Assembly (NCBI RefSeq): GCF_042665525.1
Contig: NZ_JBHTCQ010000001.1
Span: 1,364,001 to 1,428,000 of the forward strand
Source: Allobogoriella alba
GTDB lineage: Bacteria; Actinomycetota; Actinomycetes; Actinomycetales; Actinomycetaceae
DNA length: 64,000 nt
Direction: 5' to 3'
Of this stretch, positions 16,457 through 25,567 are shown piece by piece. The stretch's first letter is position 1, and each line of letters begins with the position of its first letter. The position numbers and the translations under genes were made by a program. Under the pieces are notes generated by a model that saw only the letters and a list, made by a program, of their open reading frames with translations, was not told the DNA's origin and made no database searches.

Positions 16457-17476
16457 TCAGCGCGGCGTCGCCGGGCCCGTCGAGCCACGCCAGATCACGG
16501 TGTGCACGGAGCCCTCGACGGGCGGGGGAGCGGTGGCCCCGAGCGTCGCGATGAGGCGTGACATGGCGGCGTGGCCGAGCTGCATGTGGTCGACGTCGAC
16601 GGTGGTGAGGGTCGGCTGCAGATAGGCGCCGAGGCCGAGGTTGTCCCAGCCGGTGACGCTCAGGTCTCGCGGGATCTCCCAGCCACGCTCCCGGGCGGCC
16701 TCGATGACGCCACCGGCGACGAGGTCGCTGCCGGCGATGATCGCCGTCGGGCGGTCCTCCTCCGGGAGAGCCAGCACGGCCTCGCGCCCGGCCTCGGCCG
16801 CCCACCTTCCCTCGTGCAGCCGGGCCGGACCGAGGCCCAGGCGCTCGACGGTCTCGACGAAGACGTCCCGGCGTGCACGGGCGGAGGCGAAGTCGAGCGG
16901 TCCGGTGATGTGCAGGAATCGTCGGTGCCCGAGGTCGGCGAGACCCTCGACCAGCTCGGCGGCGGGGGACCCGTCCGCGAGCTCACCGATCCCACGGCTG
17001 CGCTCGTCGTAGTCCTCTGCGACGACGATGGCGGCCCGCCCCGGGGACCCGTGCCCGCTCTCCGGCGGGATCGGAGCCAGGGTCAGGACGCCGTCGACCT
17101 GGCCGGAGTCGGCCGTCTGCAGCACCCGTTCGAACCGCTCGTCCGGCGTCCCCTCGACGCTGAGCACCTCCAGGGCGTACCCGGCCTCGTGGGCGGCGTC
17201 GACGGCGCCGCTGAGGATCCGCGCCAGGCCGGGATGGGTCACGGGCGGCAGGAAGACGGCGATCCGCCCACTCCTCCGGGTCCGCATGGACCGGGCGGTG
17301 AGGTTCGGCCGGTAGTCGAGCTGCTCCACGGCCCTGCTGATCCGCGTCACCGTCTCCGAGCGCATCTTCGGGTCGTGGCGCAGGTAGCGGGAGACCGTCT
17401 GGTGCGAGACGCCGGCGGCCTTCGCGACCTCCCAGATCGTCGCGCGGCGGCCGGCCCTCGGGTTCTCGTCCGTCAT
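16457..17476 (-). CDS. LacI-family transcriptional regulator of the adjacent importer
   Basis: A 339-aa LacI/GalR repressor. HTH at residues about 13-33 (IWEVAKAAGVSHQTVSRYL), hinge helix N-L-T-A-R-S-M-R-T (Met in place of the usual minor-groove Leu), then a periplasmic-binding-like effector domain. The ATG at 17476 is used. The gene is divergent from the sugar importer at 17712, and the gap holds three copies of GTGATCGATCAC, a CpG-centred palindrome of the type this family binds. Autoregulation plus repression of the importer is inferred. The inducer is presumably the imported saccharide. Confidence 0.92.
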   Translation of the reverse strand: MTDENPRAGRRATIWEVAKAAGVSHQTVSRYLRHDPKMRSETVTRISRAVEQLDYRPNLTARSMRTRRSGRIAVFLPPVTHPGLARILSGAVDAAHEAGYALEVLSVEGTPDERFERVLQTADSGQVDGVLTLAPIPPESGHGSPGRAAIVVAEDYDERSRGIGELADGSPAAELVEGLADLGHRRFLHITGPLDFASARARRDVFVETVERLGLGPARLHEGRWAAEAGREAVLALPEEDRPTAIIAGSDLVAGGVIEAARERGWEIPRDLSVTGWDNLGLGAYLQPTLTTVDVDHMQLGHAAMSRLIATLGATAPPPVEGSVHTVIWRGSTGPATPR

Positions 17477-17547
17477 CCTTCGTCCATCGTCGGTCGGGAC
17501 CGGACACCTCCGCCGTGCGAGCGCCCCCTGCCCGCTCGCACCGGAAA

Positions 17548-17641
17548 GTGATCGATCACCCTAGCGTACCGGTGCGGTCCTGACGAGCCTTGCAAGGTGA
17601 TCGATCACTCCCTACCGTGAGCGCTGAAAGTGATCGATCAC
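17548..17641. promoter_or_regulatory. Three LacI-type operators (GTGATCGATCAC)
   Basis: Identical 12-bp palindromes lie at 17548-17559, 17597-17608 and 17630-17641. Copies one and three extend to a shared AAAGTGATCGATCAC. Spacings start-to-start are 49 and 33 bases. The cluster lies between the divergent LacI regulator and permease genes; looping between sites is plausible. Confidence 0.88.
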
Positions 17642-17711
17642 TCTGCGATGGAGCACCTGTGGAACGAAGAGGTTCTCCCATCCGCGTCGGCGTCGTCGGC
17701 GGTGGGGAGAG

Positions 17712-18713
17712 GTGACCGTCGTCGGTCTCCGCAGAGATCGTCGGACCTCCTCCGGGGGCACCACGCGCGAGAGCGGAGCGCAACCCGCACCGCCGCGCCG
17801 GCAACTGCCCTGGTGGCGCCGGCTGGCGCGGGACCGGACAGTCCTGCTGCTGGCGCTGCCCGGGATGGCGGTCATCGTCACCTTCCAGTACGTGGCACTC
17901 GCCGGCAACGTCATCGCGTTCCAGGACTACCAGCCGTACCTCGGCGTCGAACGCAGCCTGTGGGTGGGCCTGGAGAACTTCGAGATCCTCGTCGACGGTG
18001 ACCCGGAGTTCCTCCGCGCGCTGCGCAACACGCTCATCATCACGGCCCTGCAGACCGTCTTCGTCTTCCCGGCGCCGATCATCCTCGCGCTGGTCCTGAA
18101 CAGCCTCGTCTCGAACCGGGTCCGGCAGACCGTCCAGTCGATCCTCTACCTGCCGCACTTCCTGTCCTGGGTGATCGTCGTGGCGGTCTTCCAGCAGGTG
18201 CTCGGCGGGGCCGGACTGGTCAACAACTTCCTGCGCGCACGCGGGTGGGAGCCCATCGACATCATCGGCAACTCGGACGCCTTCTTCGCCCTCATCACCT
18301 CCCAGGTCATCTGGAAGGACACCGGCTGGGCCACCATCCTCTTCCTCGCCGTCCTGGCCGGCATCGACAAGTCCTTGTACGAGGCCTCGGCGGTCGACGG
18401 CGCGACCCGGTGGCGGCAGACGTGGCACATCACGCTGCCGGGGCTGCGGCCGATCATCATCCTGCTCTTCATCCTCAAGCTCGGCGACTCCCTGACCGTC
18501 GGATTCGAGCAGCTCCTGCTCCAGCAGGACGCGGTCGGGCTCGGCGTGGCGCAGGTGCTCGACACCTACGTCTACAACAACGGCGTGGTCGGTGGTTACT
18601 GGGGTGTGGCGGCCGCGGTCGGTCTGGCCAAGGGTGCGGTCGGGCTGGTGCTGGTGCTCGTCGCGAACAAGGCGGCGCACGCCTTCGGTGAGGAGGGGGT
18701 GTACCGCGCGTGA
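17712..18713 (+). CDS. Sugar ABC transporter permease, LplB-like
   Basis: A 333-aa CUT1-type permease. A basic cytoplasmic start (1-40), first helix LLLALPGMAVIVTFQYVAL and five further helices are visible; the coupling loop E-A-S-A-V-D-G-A-T-R-W-R-Q-T-W is about residue 215. The family (LplB/YteP) forms part of importers for complex oligosaccharides such as polygalacturonan or rhamnogalacturonan fragments; substrate here is unknown. The GTG at 17712 follows a GGGGAGAG ribosome site. The last base pairs overlap the next permease (GTGA). No ATPase gene is in the operon, so a shared MsmX/MsiK-type ATPase elsewhere is expected. Confidence 0.92.
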   Translation: MTVVGLRRDRRTSSGGTTRESGAQPAPPRRQLPWWRRLARDRTVLLLALPGMAVIVTFQYVALAGNVIAFQDYQPYLGVERSLWVGLENFEILVDGDPEFLRALRNTLIITALQTVFVFPAPIILALVLNSLVSNRVRQTVQSILYLPHFLSWVIVVAVFQQVLGGAGLVNNFLRARGWEPIDIIGNSDAFFALITSQVIWKDTGWATILFLAVLAGIDKSLYEASAVDGATRWRQTWHITLPGLRPIIILLFILKLGDSLTVGFEQLLLQQDAVGLGVAQVLDTYVYNNGVVGGYWGVAAAVGLAKGAVGLVLVLVANKAAHAFGEEGVYRA

Positions 18714-19642
18714 GCGTGACCCGAGAGCCCCACGTTCGCCCCCGGCGTCGCAGGCGACCCGTGATCGACGGCGTGCCCATGCCGGGACCCGTCGAGCGGG
18801 TCACCAAGGGCGTCTTCCTGACCATCGCCTGCGCGCTCGTCGTCCTCCCCTTCCTCGGAGTCGTCTCGACGAGCCTCGCCAGCCCCGAGCGCGTCGTCGA
18901 CGCGGGCGGCTTCGTCCTGCTGCCGGTGGACGTCGACCTGACGGCGTACCGCATGATCTTCGCCGGAGGCGTCGTCACGCAGGCGATCCTCGTCAGCACG
19001 TTCGTGACCGGTGTCGGCACCGTGCTCAGCCTGACCCTCACGGCCACGCTCGGCTGGGCGTTGAGCCGGCGGGGCACCTTCGGCAACCGTCCGCTGCTGA
19101 TCCTGGTCCTGGTCAGCCTGCTGTTCAGCCCGGGGATCATCCCGAGCTACCTCGTGGTGCAGCGGCTCGGGCTGCTGGACAGCCTGTGGGCGCTGATCAT
19201 CCCGACCTCGGTCTCGGCCTTCAACGTCATCGTGGTGCGGGCCTTCTTCGTGCGGCTGCCCGGCGAGCTCATCGACAGCGCCCGCATGGACGGCGCGTCC
19301 GAGTGGCAGCTCTTCACCCGGATCGGGCTGCCGCTGTCCCGCCCCGTCCTGGCCGTCGTCGGGCTGTTCTACGGAGTCGGCTACTGGAACGCCTTCTTCA
19401 ACGCGCTCCTGTACATCTCCGACGCGAGCAAGTGGCCGCTGCAGCTCGTGCTGCGCACGTACGTCGTCGACGGGAACCAGCTCGGGGCCCAGGATCTCGG
19501 TGCCGCGGCGGACGCCATGCCACCGCAGACCTCCATCCAGATGGCGATCCTCGTGGTCTCCGTCATCCCGCTGCTCGTCATCTACCCGTTCCTGCAACGC
19601 CACTTCGCCAAGGGCATGCTCACCGGCGCCGTCAAGGGCTGA
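18710..19642 (+). CDS. Sugar ABC transporter permease, YtcP-like
   Basis: A 310-aa second permease of the same CUT1 importer (YtcP/CarB-like). It has an arginine-rich N-terminus, six hydrophobic segments, and the coupling motif D-S-A-R-M-D-G-A-S-E-W-Q-L-F about residue 188. The start GTG at 18710 overlaps the stop of the partner permease. The binding-protein gene begins 61 bases after its stop with its own ribosome site. Function is to form the membrane channel with the 17712 product. Confidence 0.92.
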   Translation: MSVTREPHVRPRRRRRPVIDGVPMPGPVERVTKGVFLTIACALVVLPFLGVVSTSLASPERVVDAGGFVLLPVDVDLTAYRMIFAGGVVTQAILVSTFVTGVGTVLSLTLTATLGWALSRRGTFGNRPLLILVLVSLLFSPGIIPSYLVVQRLGLLDSLWALIIPTSVSAFNVIVVRAFFVRLPGELIDSARMDGASEWQLFTRIGLPLSRPVLAVVGLFYGVGYWNAFFNALLYISDASKWPLQLVLRTYVVDGNQLGAQDLGAAADAMPPQTSIQMAILVVSVIPLLVIYPFLQRHFAKGMLTGAVKG

Positions 19643-19703
19643 CCGCCGCACCGAGCCCGTCCCGATCCATCCGTCAGCACCAGCCACTCGACGAGGAGCA
19701 GTC

Positions 19704-21344
19704 ATGAAGGATCCCACCACGAGGCGCCGGATCACCCGTCGCCACGTCCTGCAGGGCGGCCTGGGAGTGGGTGCGCTGGCCGCCCTCGGCCTGGCTGGCT
19801 GCAGCAACGAGGGTCGCGGCGGCGCGATGGCCACCTCCGGCGGACCGGGCGAGCTGCCCGCCTACATCCCGTTCGACGGCGTCCCGGCCGACCTGACCGG
19901 CTCCGACGGCGTGAGCGACACGATGCTCGCCTACCCCGAGGATCCCGTCACGGTGACCGACCGCCCGCCGGGTGACGGTCGCGACGTCGGGGTCTTCGCG
20001 CTGACGCACACGCCCGTGCCGCCCGCCCTGGGGCGCAACGCCTACTGGCAGGCGCTGCACGAGCGGCTCGGGTTCGGCCTGGACATCGCACTCGTCCCGA
20101 GCGGCGACTTCGCCGACCGGTTCCAGACCGCCGTCGCCGGAGACCAGCTGCCGGACCTCGTCACGGTGTTCCCGGAGAGCGTGCCCGGCCTGCCGGGGCT
20201 GCTGGCGGAGCGCGCGACCGACCTGACCGATCTGCTGGCCGGGGACGCCGTCGAGCAGTTCCCGTTCCTGGCGAACATCCCGTCGGAGAGCTGGCAGGCG
20301 ACCATGTACGGGGGCCGCATCTTCGGTGTGCCGGTGCCACGCGGCGCGCAGACGAGCGAGGTGCTCTTCTTCCGCGCGGACATGCTCGAGGCGGAAGGGC
20401 TCGCACCCGAGCTCGGGTCCGCGGAGGATCTGCACACGCTGTGCACCGAGCTGACCTCGCCGGCCGCGAGCCGGTGGGCGCTGGGCCACGTCCCGATGCC
20501 GTTCATCCGCCAGATGTTCGGGATCCCCAACGGCTGGGCCGAGGACGGCGGGAGTCTGACCAGCGCGAACGAGCACGAGCGCCAGGAGGAGGCGCTGGAG
20601 CTCGGCCGCCGTCTCGTCGCGGACGGCCTCGTCCACCCCGATGCTCTCTCCGCGAACATCACGCAGCGCAAGACCTGGGTGGTCAACGGGACGACGCCGC
20701 TGCGGCCCGACACGTTCAGCGCGTGGTCGGCGTTCTCGGAGTACCCGATCGGCGAGGACTTCCGTCTCGACGTGCTCGCGCCGCCGCTCGCCGACGGGGG
20801 CGGGCAGGCAGCCATCTGGCGGGGGTCACCGACCCACAACATCACGGTGATCAGCGCCAGGTCGGCCGATCGTGCGGAACCGCTCCTCGAGGTCCTGAAC
20901 CATCTCGCCGCACCGTTCGGCAGCAGCGAGCACCTCTTCAAGACGTACGGGGTCGAGGGCGTGCACCACGAGCTGCAGGGCACCGACCCCGTCCTCACCG
21001 AACGGGGCCGGAGCGAGATCCAGCTGTCGTTGCGGTACCTGGCCGAGGGGCCCTGGGTAAACTACCTGGCGGGCGAGCCCGACGTGGCCCGGGCGCAGCA
21101 CGACGCGCAGAGTGACTTGGTGCCCGCGGCGGTGCCGGACCCGACCGAGGGCCTGTACAGCGAGACCGCGAGCCGCCGCGGGAACCAGATCGGCACGGCG
21201 CTGGCGGACCTCGAGACGGACATCCTGCAGGGGCGTGAACCCGTCAGCGCCTGGGCCGAGGCGGTCGCGACGTGGACGTCGGAGGGTGGCGACGACATCC
21301 GCGCCGAGCTCGAGGAGGCGCTGGCGGCTGCGGAGGACCGCTGA
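19704..21344 (+). CDS. Extracellular sugar-binding lipoprotein (LipO-type)
   Basis: A 546-aa substrate-binding protein. The N-terminus has a twin-arginine-rich start (R-R-R-I-T-R-R-H) and lipobox L-A-G-C with the lipidated Cys at residue 33, followed by a Gly/Ser linker. The length and companion LplB/YtcP permeases place it in the large CUT1 binding-protein group for oligosaccharides. The ATG at 19704 has ribosome site ACGAGGAG. It is the last transporter component of the LacI-controlled operon, and the sulfatase at 21464 follows 119 bases later, suggesting the imported ligand is a sulfated sugar or is released by sulfatases. Confidence 0.9.
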   Translation: MKDPTTRRRITRRHVLQGGLGVGALAALGLAGCSNEGRGGAMATSGGPGELPAYIPFDGVPADLTGSDGVSDTMLAYPEDPVTVTDRPPGDGRDVGVFALTHTPVPPALGRNAYWQALHERLGFGLDIALVPSGDFADRFQTAVAGDQLPDLVTVFPESVPGLPGLLAERATDLTDLLAGDAVEQFPFLANIPSESWQATMYGGRIFGVPVPRGAQTSEVLFFRADMLEAEGLAPELGSAEDLHTLCTELTSPAASRWALGHVPMPFIRQMFGIPNGWAEDGGSLTSANEHERQEEALELGRRLVADGLVHPDALSANITQRKTWVVNGTTPLRPDTFSAWSAFSEYPIGEDFRLDVLAPPLADGGGQAAIWRGSPTHNITVISARSADRAEPLLEVLNHLAAPFGSSEHLFKTYGVEGVHHELQGTDPVLTERGRSEIQLSLRYLAEGPWVNYLAGEPDVARAQHDAQSDLVPAAVPDPTEGLYSETASRRGNQIGTALADLETDILQGREPVSAWAEAVATWTSEGGDDIRAELEEALAAAEDR

Positions 21345-21463
21345 CGCGCCCGGACGTGGAGCGACCGATCCGCGCCCGACGTGAGATCGTGCACGAAGCG
21401 GCCGCCGCAGCCGATCCGCGGCTGGTGCACCGACCGAGCCGCCGAGAAGGGCCACCGTTGACG

Positions 21464-22858
21464 ATGGACCGACCCAATGTCCTCCTGATTGTCTCCGACG
21501 ACCACGGCTACGGGGACTTCACCCGATTCGGCCACGACGAGCGGATCCGGACGCCGAACCTCGACCGTCTCGCCGCATCCGGCGTGAGCTGCACAGACGC
21601 CTACGTCACCGCGCCGATCTGCAGCCCGTCGCGGGCGGGGCTGATCTCGGGTACGTACCAGCAGCGGTGGGGCGCCCGGTGGTTCGACACGAGTCGCTTT
21701 CCCGACCACCTGCCCTCCCTGGCCGAGCGGTTCGAAGAGCTCGGGTACGCGACCGGCTACTTCGGGAAGGTCCACTACGGGCCGGAGGAGCCGGGTGACC
21801 GGGCCTGCCCGCCGCACCACGGGTTCGCGGAGACCTTCTACGGGCTGGCCGGGATGCAGGAGGGCCGCCTGAACTACATGCGCCGCTCGCGCCGGGACAT
21901 GGCGGAGTACGGCGAGGAGGGGTCCTGGCGGATGGCCGTCCACCCGTTGCGCGACGGCGACACGGAGGTGGAGCCCGAGGGGTTCCTCACGGCCGAGCTG
22001 GGTCGCCGGACGGCCGAGTTCGTCGAGACCCATGCGGACGAGCCGTTCTTCGCGATGGTGGCGTTCAACGCGGTGCACAACTTCACGTTCCAGCTGCCGC
22101 AGGAGGAGCTGGAACGCCGTGGGCTCCCCGCCTACGCCGACTGGAAGGACGGGGACGGGAAGTACACCGACTGGTACGACCGAGCCATCTGGCCCAACCT
22201 GCCCAACGGCCGGGAGTACTACCTGGCCCAGCTGGAGCTCATGGACGCCGAGGTCGGCCGGCTCCTGGACGCGCTCGAGGCGCGCGGGCTGAGCGAGAAC
22301 ACCGTGGTCGTCTACCTCACCGACAACGGCGGCTCGACGTGCAACTTCGGCGACAACGACCCGCTGCGGGGCGGGAAGTACACGCTGTGGGAGGGCGGCA
22401 TCCGCGTGCCGTTCCTGGTCCGCTGGCCGGCCGGCGGCATCGGCGGGGGAGCCGAGCACGGCGCAGTGGTGAGCGCGCTCGACCTGTACCCGTCGCTGCT
22501 GTCGGCCGCGGGCGCCGCGCCGGAGACGTGGTCACACGGCGACGGGATCGACCAGGTCGGCGCCTGGCGCGCGAGCGCGGCCGGCAGGCACGACCCTGCC
22601 GGCCGTACGCTGCACTGGGACACGGGCTTCCAGTGGGCGATCCGCGACGGCGACTGGAAGCTCCAGCACGTGGACGACCACCCCACCGTCGCCCATCTCA
22701 GCAGCTACGAGCACGCCCCGATCGCGCCCGGACGGCGTCTGACCAACCTCGCCGAGGACCCCGGCGAGCAGCGCGACCTCAGCCCCGACCACCCGGAGAT
22801 CGTGCGCCGCCTCGCCGAGCGGCACGCCGCCTGGCAGGCCGAGGTCGCACAGCATTGA
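21464..22858 (+). CDS. S1-family sulfatase (Cys-type)
   Basis: A 464-aa type I sulfatase that would hydrolyse sulfate esters, probably on a glycan. The formylglycine motif is C53-S-P-S-R, followed by A-G-L-I-S-G. Metal-binding segments are L-I-V-S-D-D-H-G near the N-terminus and Y-L-T-D-N-G-G (about 285-291). The C-terminal half has the small sulfatase subdomain ending in EDPGEQRDLS. No signal peptide is seen, so desulfation inside the cell is likely. The ATG at 21464 is listed; a TTG at 21458 is better spaced from a GAGAAGG ribosome site, adding two residues. It follows the importer operon. Confidence 0.92.
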   Translation: MDRPNVLLIVSDDHGYGDFTRFGHDERIRTPNLDRLAASGVSCTDAYVTAPICSPSRAGLISGTYQQRWGARWFDTSRFPDHLPSLAERFEELGYATGYFGKVHYGPEEPGDRACPPHHGFAETFYGLAGMQEGRLNYMRRSRRDMAEYGEEGSWRMAVHPLRDGDTEVEPEGFLTAELGRRTAEFVETHADEPFFAMVAFNAVHNFTFQLPQEELERRGLPAYADWKDGDGKYTDWYDRAIWPNLPNGREYYLAQLELMDAEVGRLLDALEARGLSENTVVVYLTDNGGSTCNFGDNDPLRGGKYTLWEGGIRVPFLVRWPAGGIGGGAEHGAVVSALDLYPSLLSAAGAAPETWSHGDGIDQVGAWRASAAGRHDPAGRTLHWDTGFQWAIRDGDWKLQHVDDHPTVAHLSSYEHAPIAPGRRLTNLAEDPGEQRDLSPDHPEIVRRLAERHAAWQAEVAQH

Positions 22859-22904
22859 CGAGTCGGCACAACATCGACGAGACGGCACAGAGTTGACGAG
22901 TCGC
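22855..22904. repeat. 19-bp tandem repeat, 2.6 copies
   Basis: TTGACGAGTCGGCACAACA (22855-22873), TCGACGAGACGGCACAGAG (22874-22892) and a partial third unit starting TTGACGAGTCG (22893-22904) run head to tail between the converging sulfatase and LacI genes. The first unit contains the sulfatase stop codon. Function unknown; no stable hairpin or U-tract is evident. Confidence 0.8.
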
Positions 22905-22909
22905 CGGGT

Positions 22910-23941
22910 TCAGGGCGGAGGGGCCGTGCTCTCGCGCACCACCAGCTCGAAGTCGGCGACGACGTGCGTCGCCCGCCGGTCCGTGCCGGCGATGCGCTCC
23001 ACGAGCATCTCGATCGCCGTCCGGGCGATGCCGGCCTTGTCGGGCGCCACCGTCGAGAGCGACGGCGTGGACATCCGGGCGGCCTCGACGTCGTCGATGC
23101 CGATGACCGCGACGTCGTCCGGGACCTTGACCCCGAACGTGGCGAGCGCGCGCATCGTGCCCAGCGCGACGCGGTCGTTGAACGCGAAGACCGCGTCCAC
23201 GTCTCCTGCCCGGTCCAGCAGGTCGCCGATGGCGCCGGCCACCGCCTCAGGCGTGTGATCGCCGCCCGGGTGGACGACCAGGTCGGGATCGACGGGCACC
23301 CCGTGGTCGGTGAGGGCGCTCTCGTAGCCGCTGATCCGCCGGCCGGGCTCCACCGTCGGCCACCTGCCGCCGCGCTTGCGCGGCCGGGCACCGATCGCGG
23401 CGATCCGACGTCGTCCCAGGTCGAGGAGGTGCTCGACGGCGGTGTAGGCGGCGGCATGGCTGTCGATGGCGACACCGTCCGCCGTGTCGACGGCGCGTTC
23501 CCCCAGCAGCACGAGCGGGGTCCGGTCGCTGCGCGACCGGAGGTACTCCTCCGAGATCGACCAGGGCTGCAGGATCATGCCGTCCAGCAGCCGGCTGCGG
23601 AAGCCCTCGGCCACCAGGGTCTCCCGGGCCAGGTCCCCCTCGGTCGCGTCCACCAGCACGGTCAGGTCTCGCGCTGCGGCCTCCTTGACGATCCGGTTCG
23701 CCATCTCGCCGAAATAGGGGTTGTCCAGGCTGGGCACCGCCAGCGCGATGACGCCGGACCGGCCGCGGCGAAGGTTGCGTGCCGTGATGTTGGGGCGATA
23801 GTCGAGCTCGGCGATGGCCCGCTCGACCTTCGAGCGCGTCTCGTCGGTGAGGTACGGGTAGCCGTGCAGGACGTTGGACACGGTCTTGATCGAGACACCG
23901 GCCAGCTTGGCGACGTCCTTGATGGTGGCTCCCACCCGCAC
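22910..23941 (-). CDS. LacI-family transcriptional regulator, last gene of the sulfatase operon
   Basis: A 343-aa LacI/GalR repressor with HTH at the extreme N-terminus (T-I-K-D-V-A-K-L-A-G-V-S-I-K-T-V-S-N-V), hinge N-I-T-A-R-N-L-R-R and ligand-binding domain. GTG at 23941 is used; GTG at 23935 is slightly better spaced from GGGGAGG, and a TTG at 23980 overlaps the sulfatase stop and might couple translation. It lies 35 bases after the sulfatase stop, so the regulator is cotranscribed with the genes it probably controls. Candidate targets are the repeats at 35315-35355 upstream of the operon. Confidence 0.9.
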   Translation of the reverse strand: MRVGATIKDVAKLAGVSIKTVSNVLHGYPYLTDETRSKVERAIAELDYRPNITARNLRRGRSGVIALAVPSLDNPYFGEMANRIVKEAAARDLTVLVDATEGDLARETLVAEGFRSRLLDGMILQPWSISEEYLRSRSDRTPLVLLGERAVDTADGVAIDSHAAAYTAVEHLLDLGRRRIAAIGARPRKRGGRWPTVEPGRRISGYESALTDHGVPVDPDLVVHPGGDHTPEAVAGAIGDLLDRAGDVDAVFAFNDRVALGTMRALATFGVKVPDDVAVIGIDDVEAARMSTPSLSTVAPDKAGIARTAIEMLVERIAGTDRRATHVVADFELVVRESTAPPP

Positions 23942-23976
23942 CTCCCCAGCTCGCCGTGCCCGTCCCGGCCGTGCCG

Positions 23977-25554
23977 TCAACGTCCTGCGACGAGGATGCT
24001 CTCACGTGCGATGACGCCGCAGCGGTCCGCCCATCCCTCGTAGGCGTCGACGAGCTCAGCCACCACGTCCGGGTTCGCCTCGGCCCGGTCGTGCAGCTCG
24101 GTCCGGTCGGTGGAGAGGTCGTAGAGCTCCCACGGCTCGCCGAACTTCCGGACCAGCTTCCACCGGCCGCGCCGCACCGCCGCGTTGCCCTCGTGCTCCC
24201 AGAACAGCATCCGGTCCGCCGGCGCCGGCTCCCCGTGCCAGGTGGCGACCATGCTGACCCCCTCGAGGGGCTGCGGGTCTCGCCCCGGGAACTCCTCCGG
24301 GTAGGTGACACCGGTCGCCTCGAGCACCGTCGCCATGACGTCCGGAAGCTGGTGCGGGACGTGCCGGACCGCGCCAGCCTCGAGGCCGCCGGCCGGCCAG
24401 TGGGCGATGAACGGCGTCGCGATGCCGCCCTCGTGGACCCAGTGCTTGTACTCCCGGAACGGGGTGTTGGAGAGGTTGGCCCAACCGGTGCCGTAGCTGG
24501 CGTACGTGTCCTCGCCGCCCGGCATGACCTCGGGGACGTTGCCGCGAAAGACGCGCCGCCCGTCGCGCGTGGCACCCGGGAGGAACTCGGGCAGGTGCGG
24601 CAGCTCGTCGGTGTAGGCAGGCTGGAATCCCTCGGCGCAACCGCCGTTGTCGGACAGGAACAGCACGAGCGTGTCGTCGAGCTGTCCGGTGGACTCGAGC
24701 GCGTCGAGGATGCGTCCGACGCCGGCGTCCATGCGGCGGATCTGCGCGGCGTAGACCTCCATGCGCCGCGTCTGCCACTCGTGGTCGGGGGTCTGGTCCC
24801 AGGCCGCGACATCCGGGTCGCGGTCGCTCAGTCCCCACGCGGGGTCGAGCACGCCGAGATCGACCAGGCGTCGTGCGCGCTCACGGCGCAGCTCGTCCCA
24901 CCCGGCATCGAACAGGCCCTCCATCGCGGCCACGTCCTCCTCGGGCGCGTGCAGGGGCCAGTGCGGCGCGGTGTACGCGGTGTACAGGAAGAAGGGCCGA
25001 GAAGGGTCCTTCTGGTGGGCCTCGATGAAGCCGACGGCGTTGTCGGTGATCGCGTCCGTGTAGTAGAAGTCCGGCGCCGACGTCTCTTCCTGCACCGAGG
25101 TCTCGCCGCGGGTGAGGGTCTTCGGGTAGTAGTAGCTGCCGCCGCCGGCGATGGTGCCGAAGAACTGCTCGAACCCGCGCCGGGTGGGCCAGGCGTCGTG
25201 GGGCTCGAACATCTGGCCGCACAGGTGCCACTTGCCGGACATGGAGGTCGCGTAGCCGGCCGCGCCGAGGACCTCCGCCATCGTCAGGCAGCGGTCGTTG
25301 AGGGTCCCCGCGTAGCCGTGCGGCCGCTGGTCCTCGGTGAGGATCCCGATCCCGGTCTGGTGCGGGTGGAGCCCGGTGAGCAGGGACGCGCGGGACGGTG
25401 AGCAGCGGGCGGTGTTGTAGAACTGCGACATCCTGACCCCGCCGGCCGCGAGCCGGTCGAGGTTCGGGGTCGGGATCTCGCTGCCGTAGCAGCCGATGTC
25501 GGAGTACCCCATGTCGTCGACGACGATCAGGACGACGTTGGTGCGCGGGGCCAT
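23977..25554 (-). CDS. S1-family sulfatase (Cys-type, arylsulfatase-like)
   Basis: A 525-aa sulfatase. Formylglycine motif C51-S-P-S-R followed by A-S-L-L-T-G. Metal ligands are in L-I-V-V-D-D-M-G and F-L-S-D-N-G-G (about residues 300-306). The segment G-K-W-H-L-C-G about residue 107 supplies the active-site Lys/His. No signal peptide. It resembles the atsA-like S1_4 group often found in polysaccharide loci. The ATG at 25554 starts 13 bases after the upstream sulfatase stop. The two adjacent sulfatases differ strongly in sequence, suggesting distinct positional specificity. Confidence 0.93.
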   Translation of the reverse strand: MAPRTNVVLIVVDDMGYSDIGCYGSEIPTPNLDRLAAGGVRMSQFYNTARCSPSRASLLTGLHPHQTGIGILTEDQRPHGYAGTLNDRCLTMAEVLGAAGYATSMSGKWHLCGQMFEPHDAWPTRRGFEQFFGTIAGGGSYYYPKTLTRGETSVQEETSAPDFYYTDAITDNAVGFIEAHQKDPSRPFFLYTAYTAPHWPLHAPEEDVAAMEGLFDAGWDELRRERARRLVDLGVLDPAWGLSDRDPDVAAWDQTPDHEWQTRRMEVYAAQIRRMDAGVGRILDALESTGQLDDTLVLFLSDNGGCAEGFQPAYTDELPHLPEFLPGATRDGRRVFRGNVPEVMPGGEDTYASYGTGWANLSNTPFREYKHWVHEGGIATPFIAHWPAGGLEAGAVRHVPHQLPDVMATVLEATGVTYPEEFPGRDPQPLEGVSMVATWHGEPAPADRMLFWEHEGNAAVRRGRWKLVRKFGEPWELYDLSTDRTELHDRAEANPDVVAELVDAYEGWADRCGVIARESILVAGR

Positions 25555-25567
25555 GGCTTCCTTCCAG

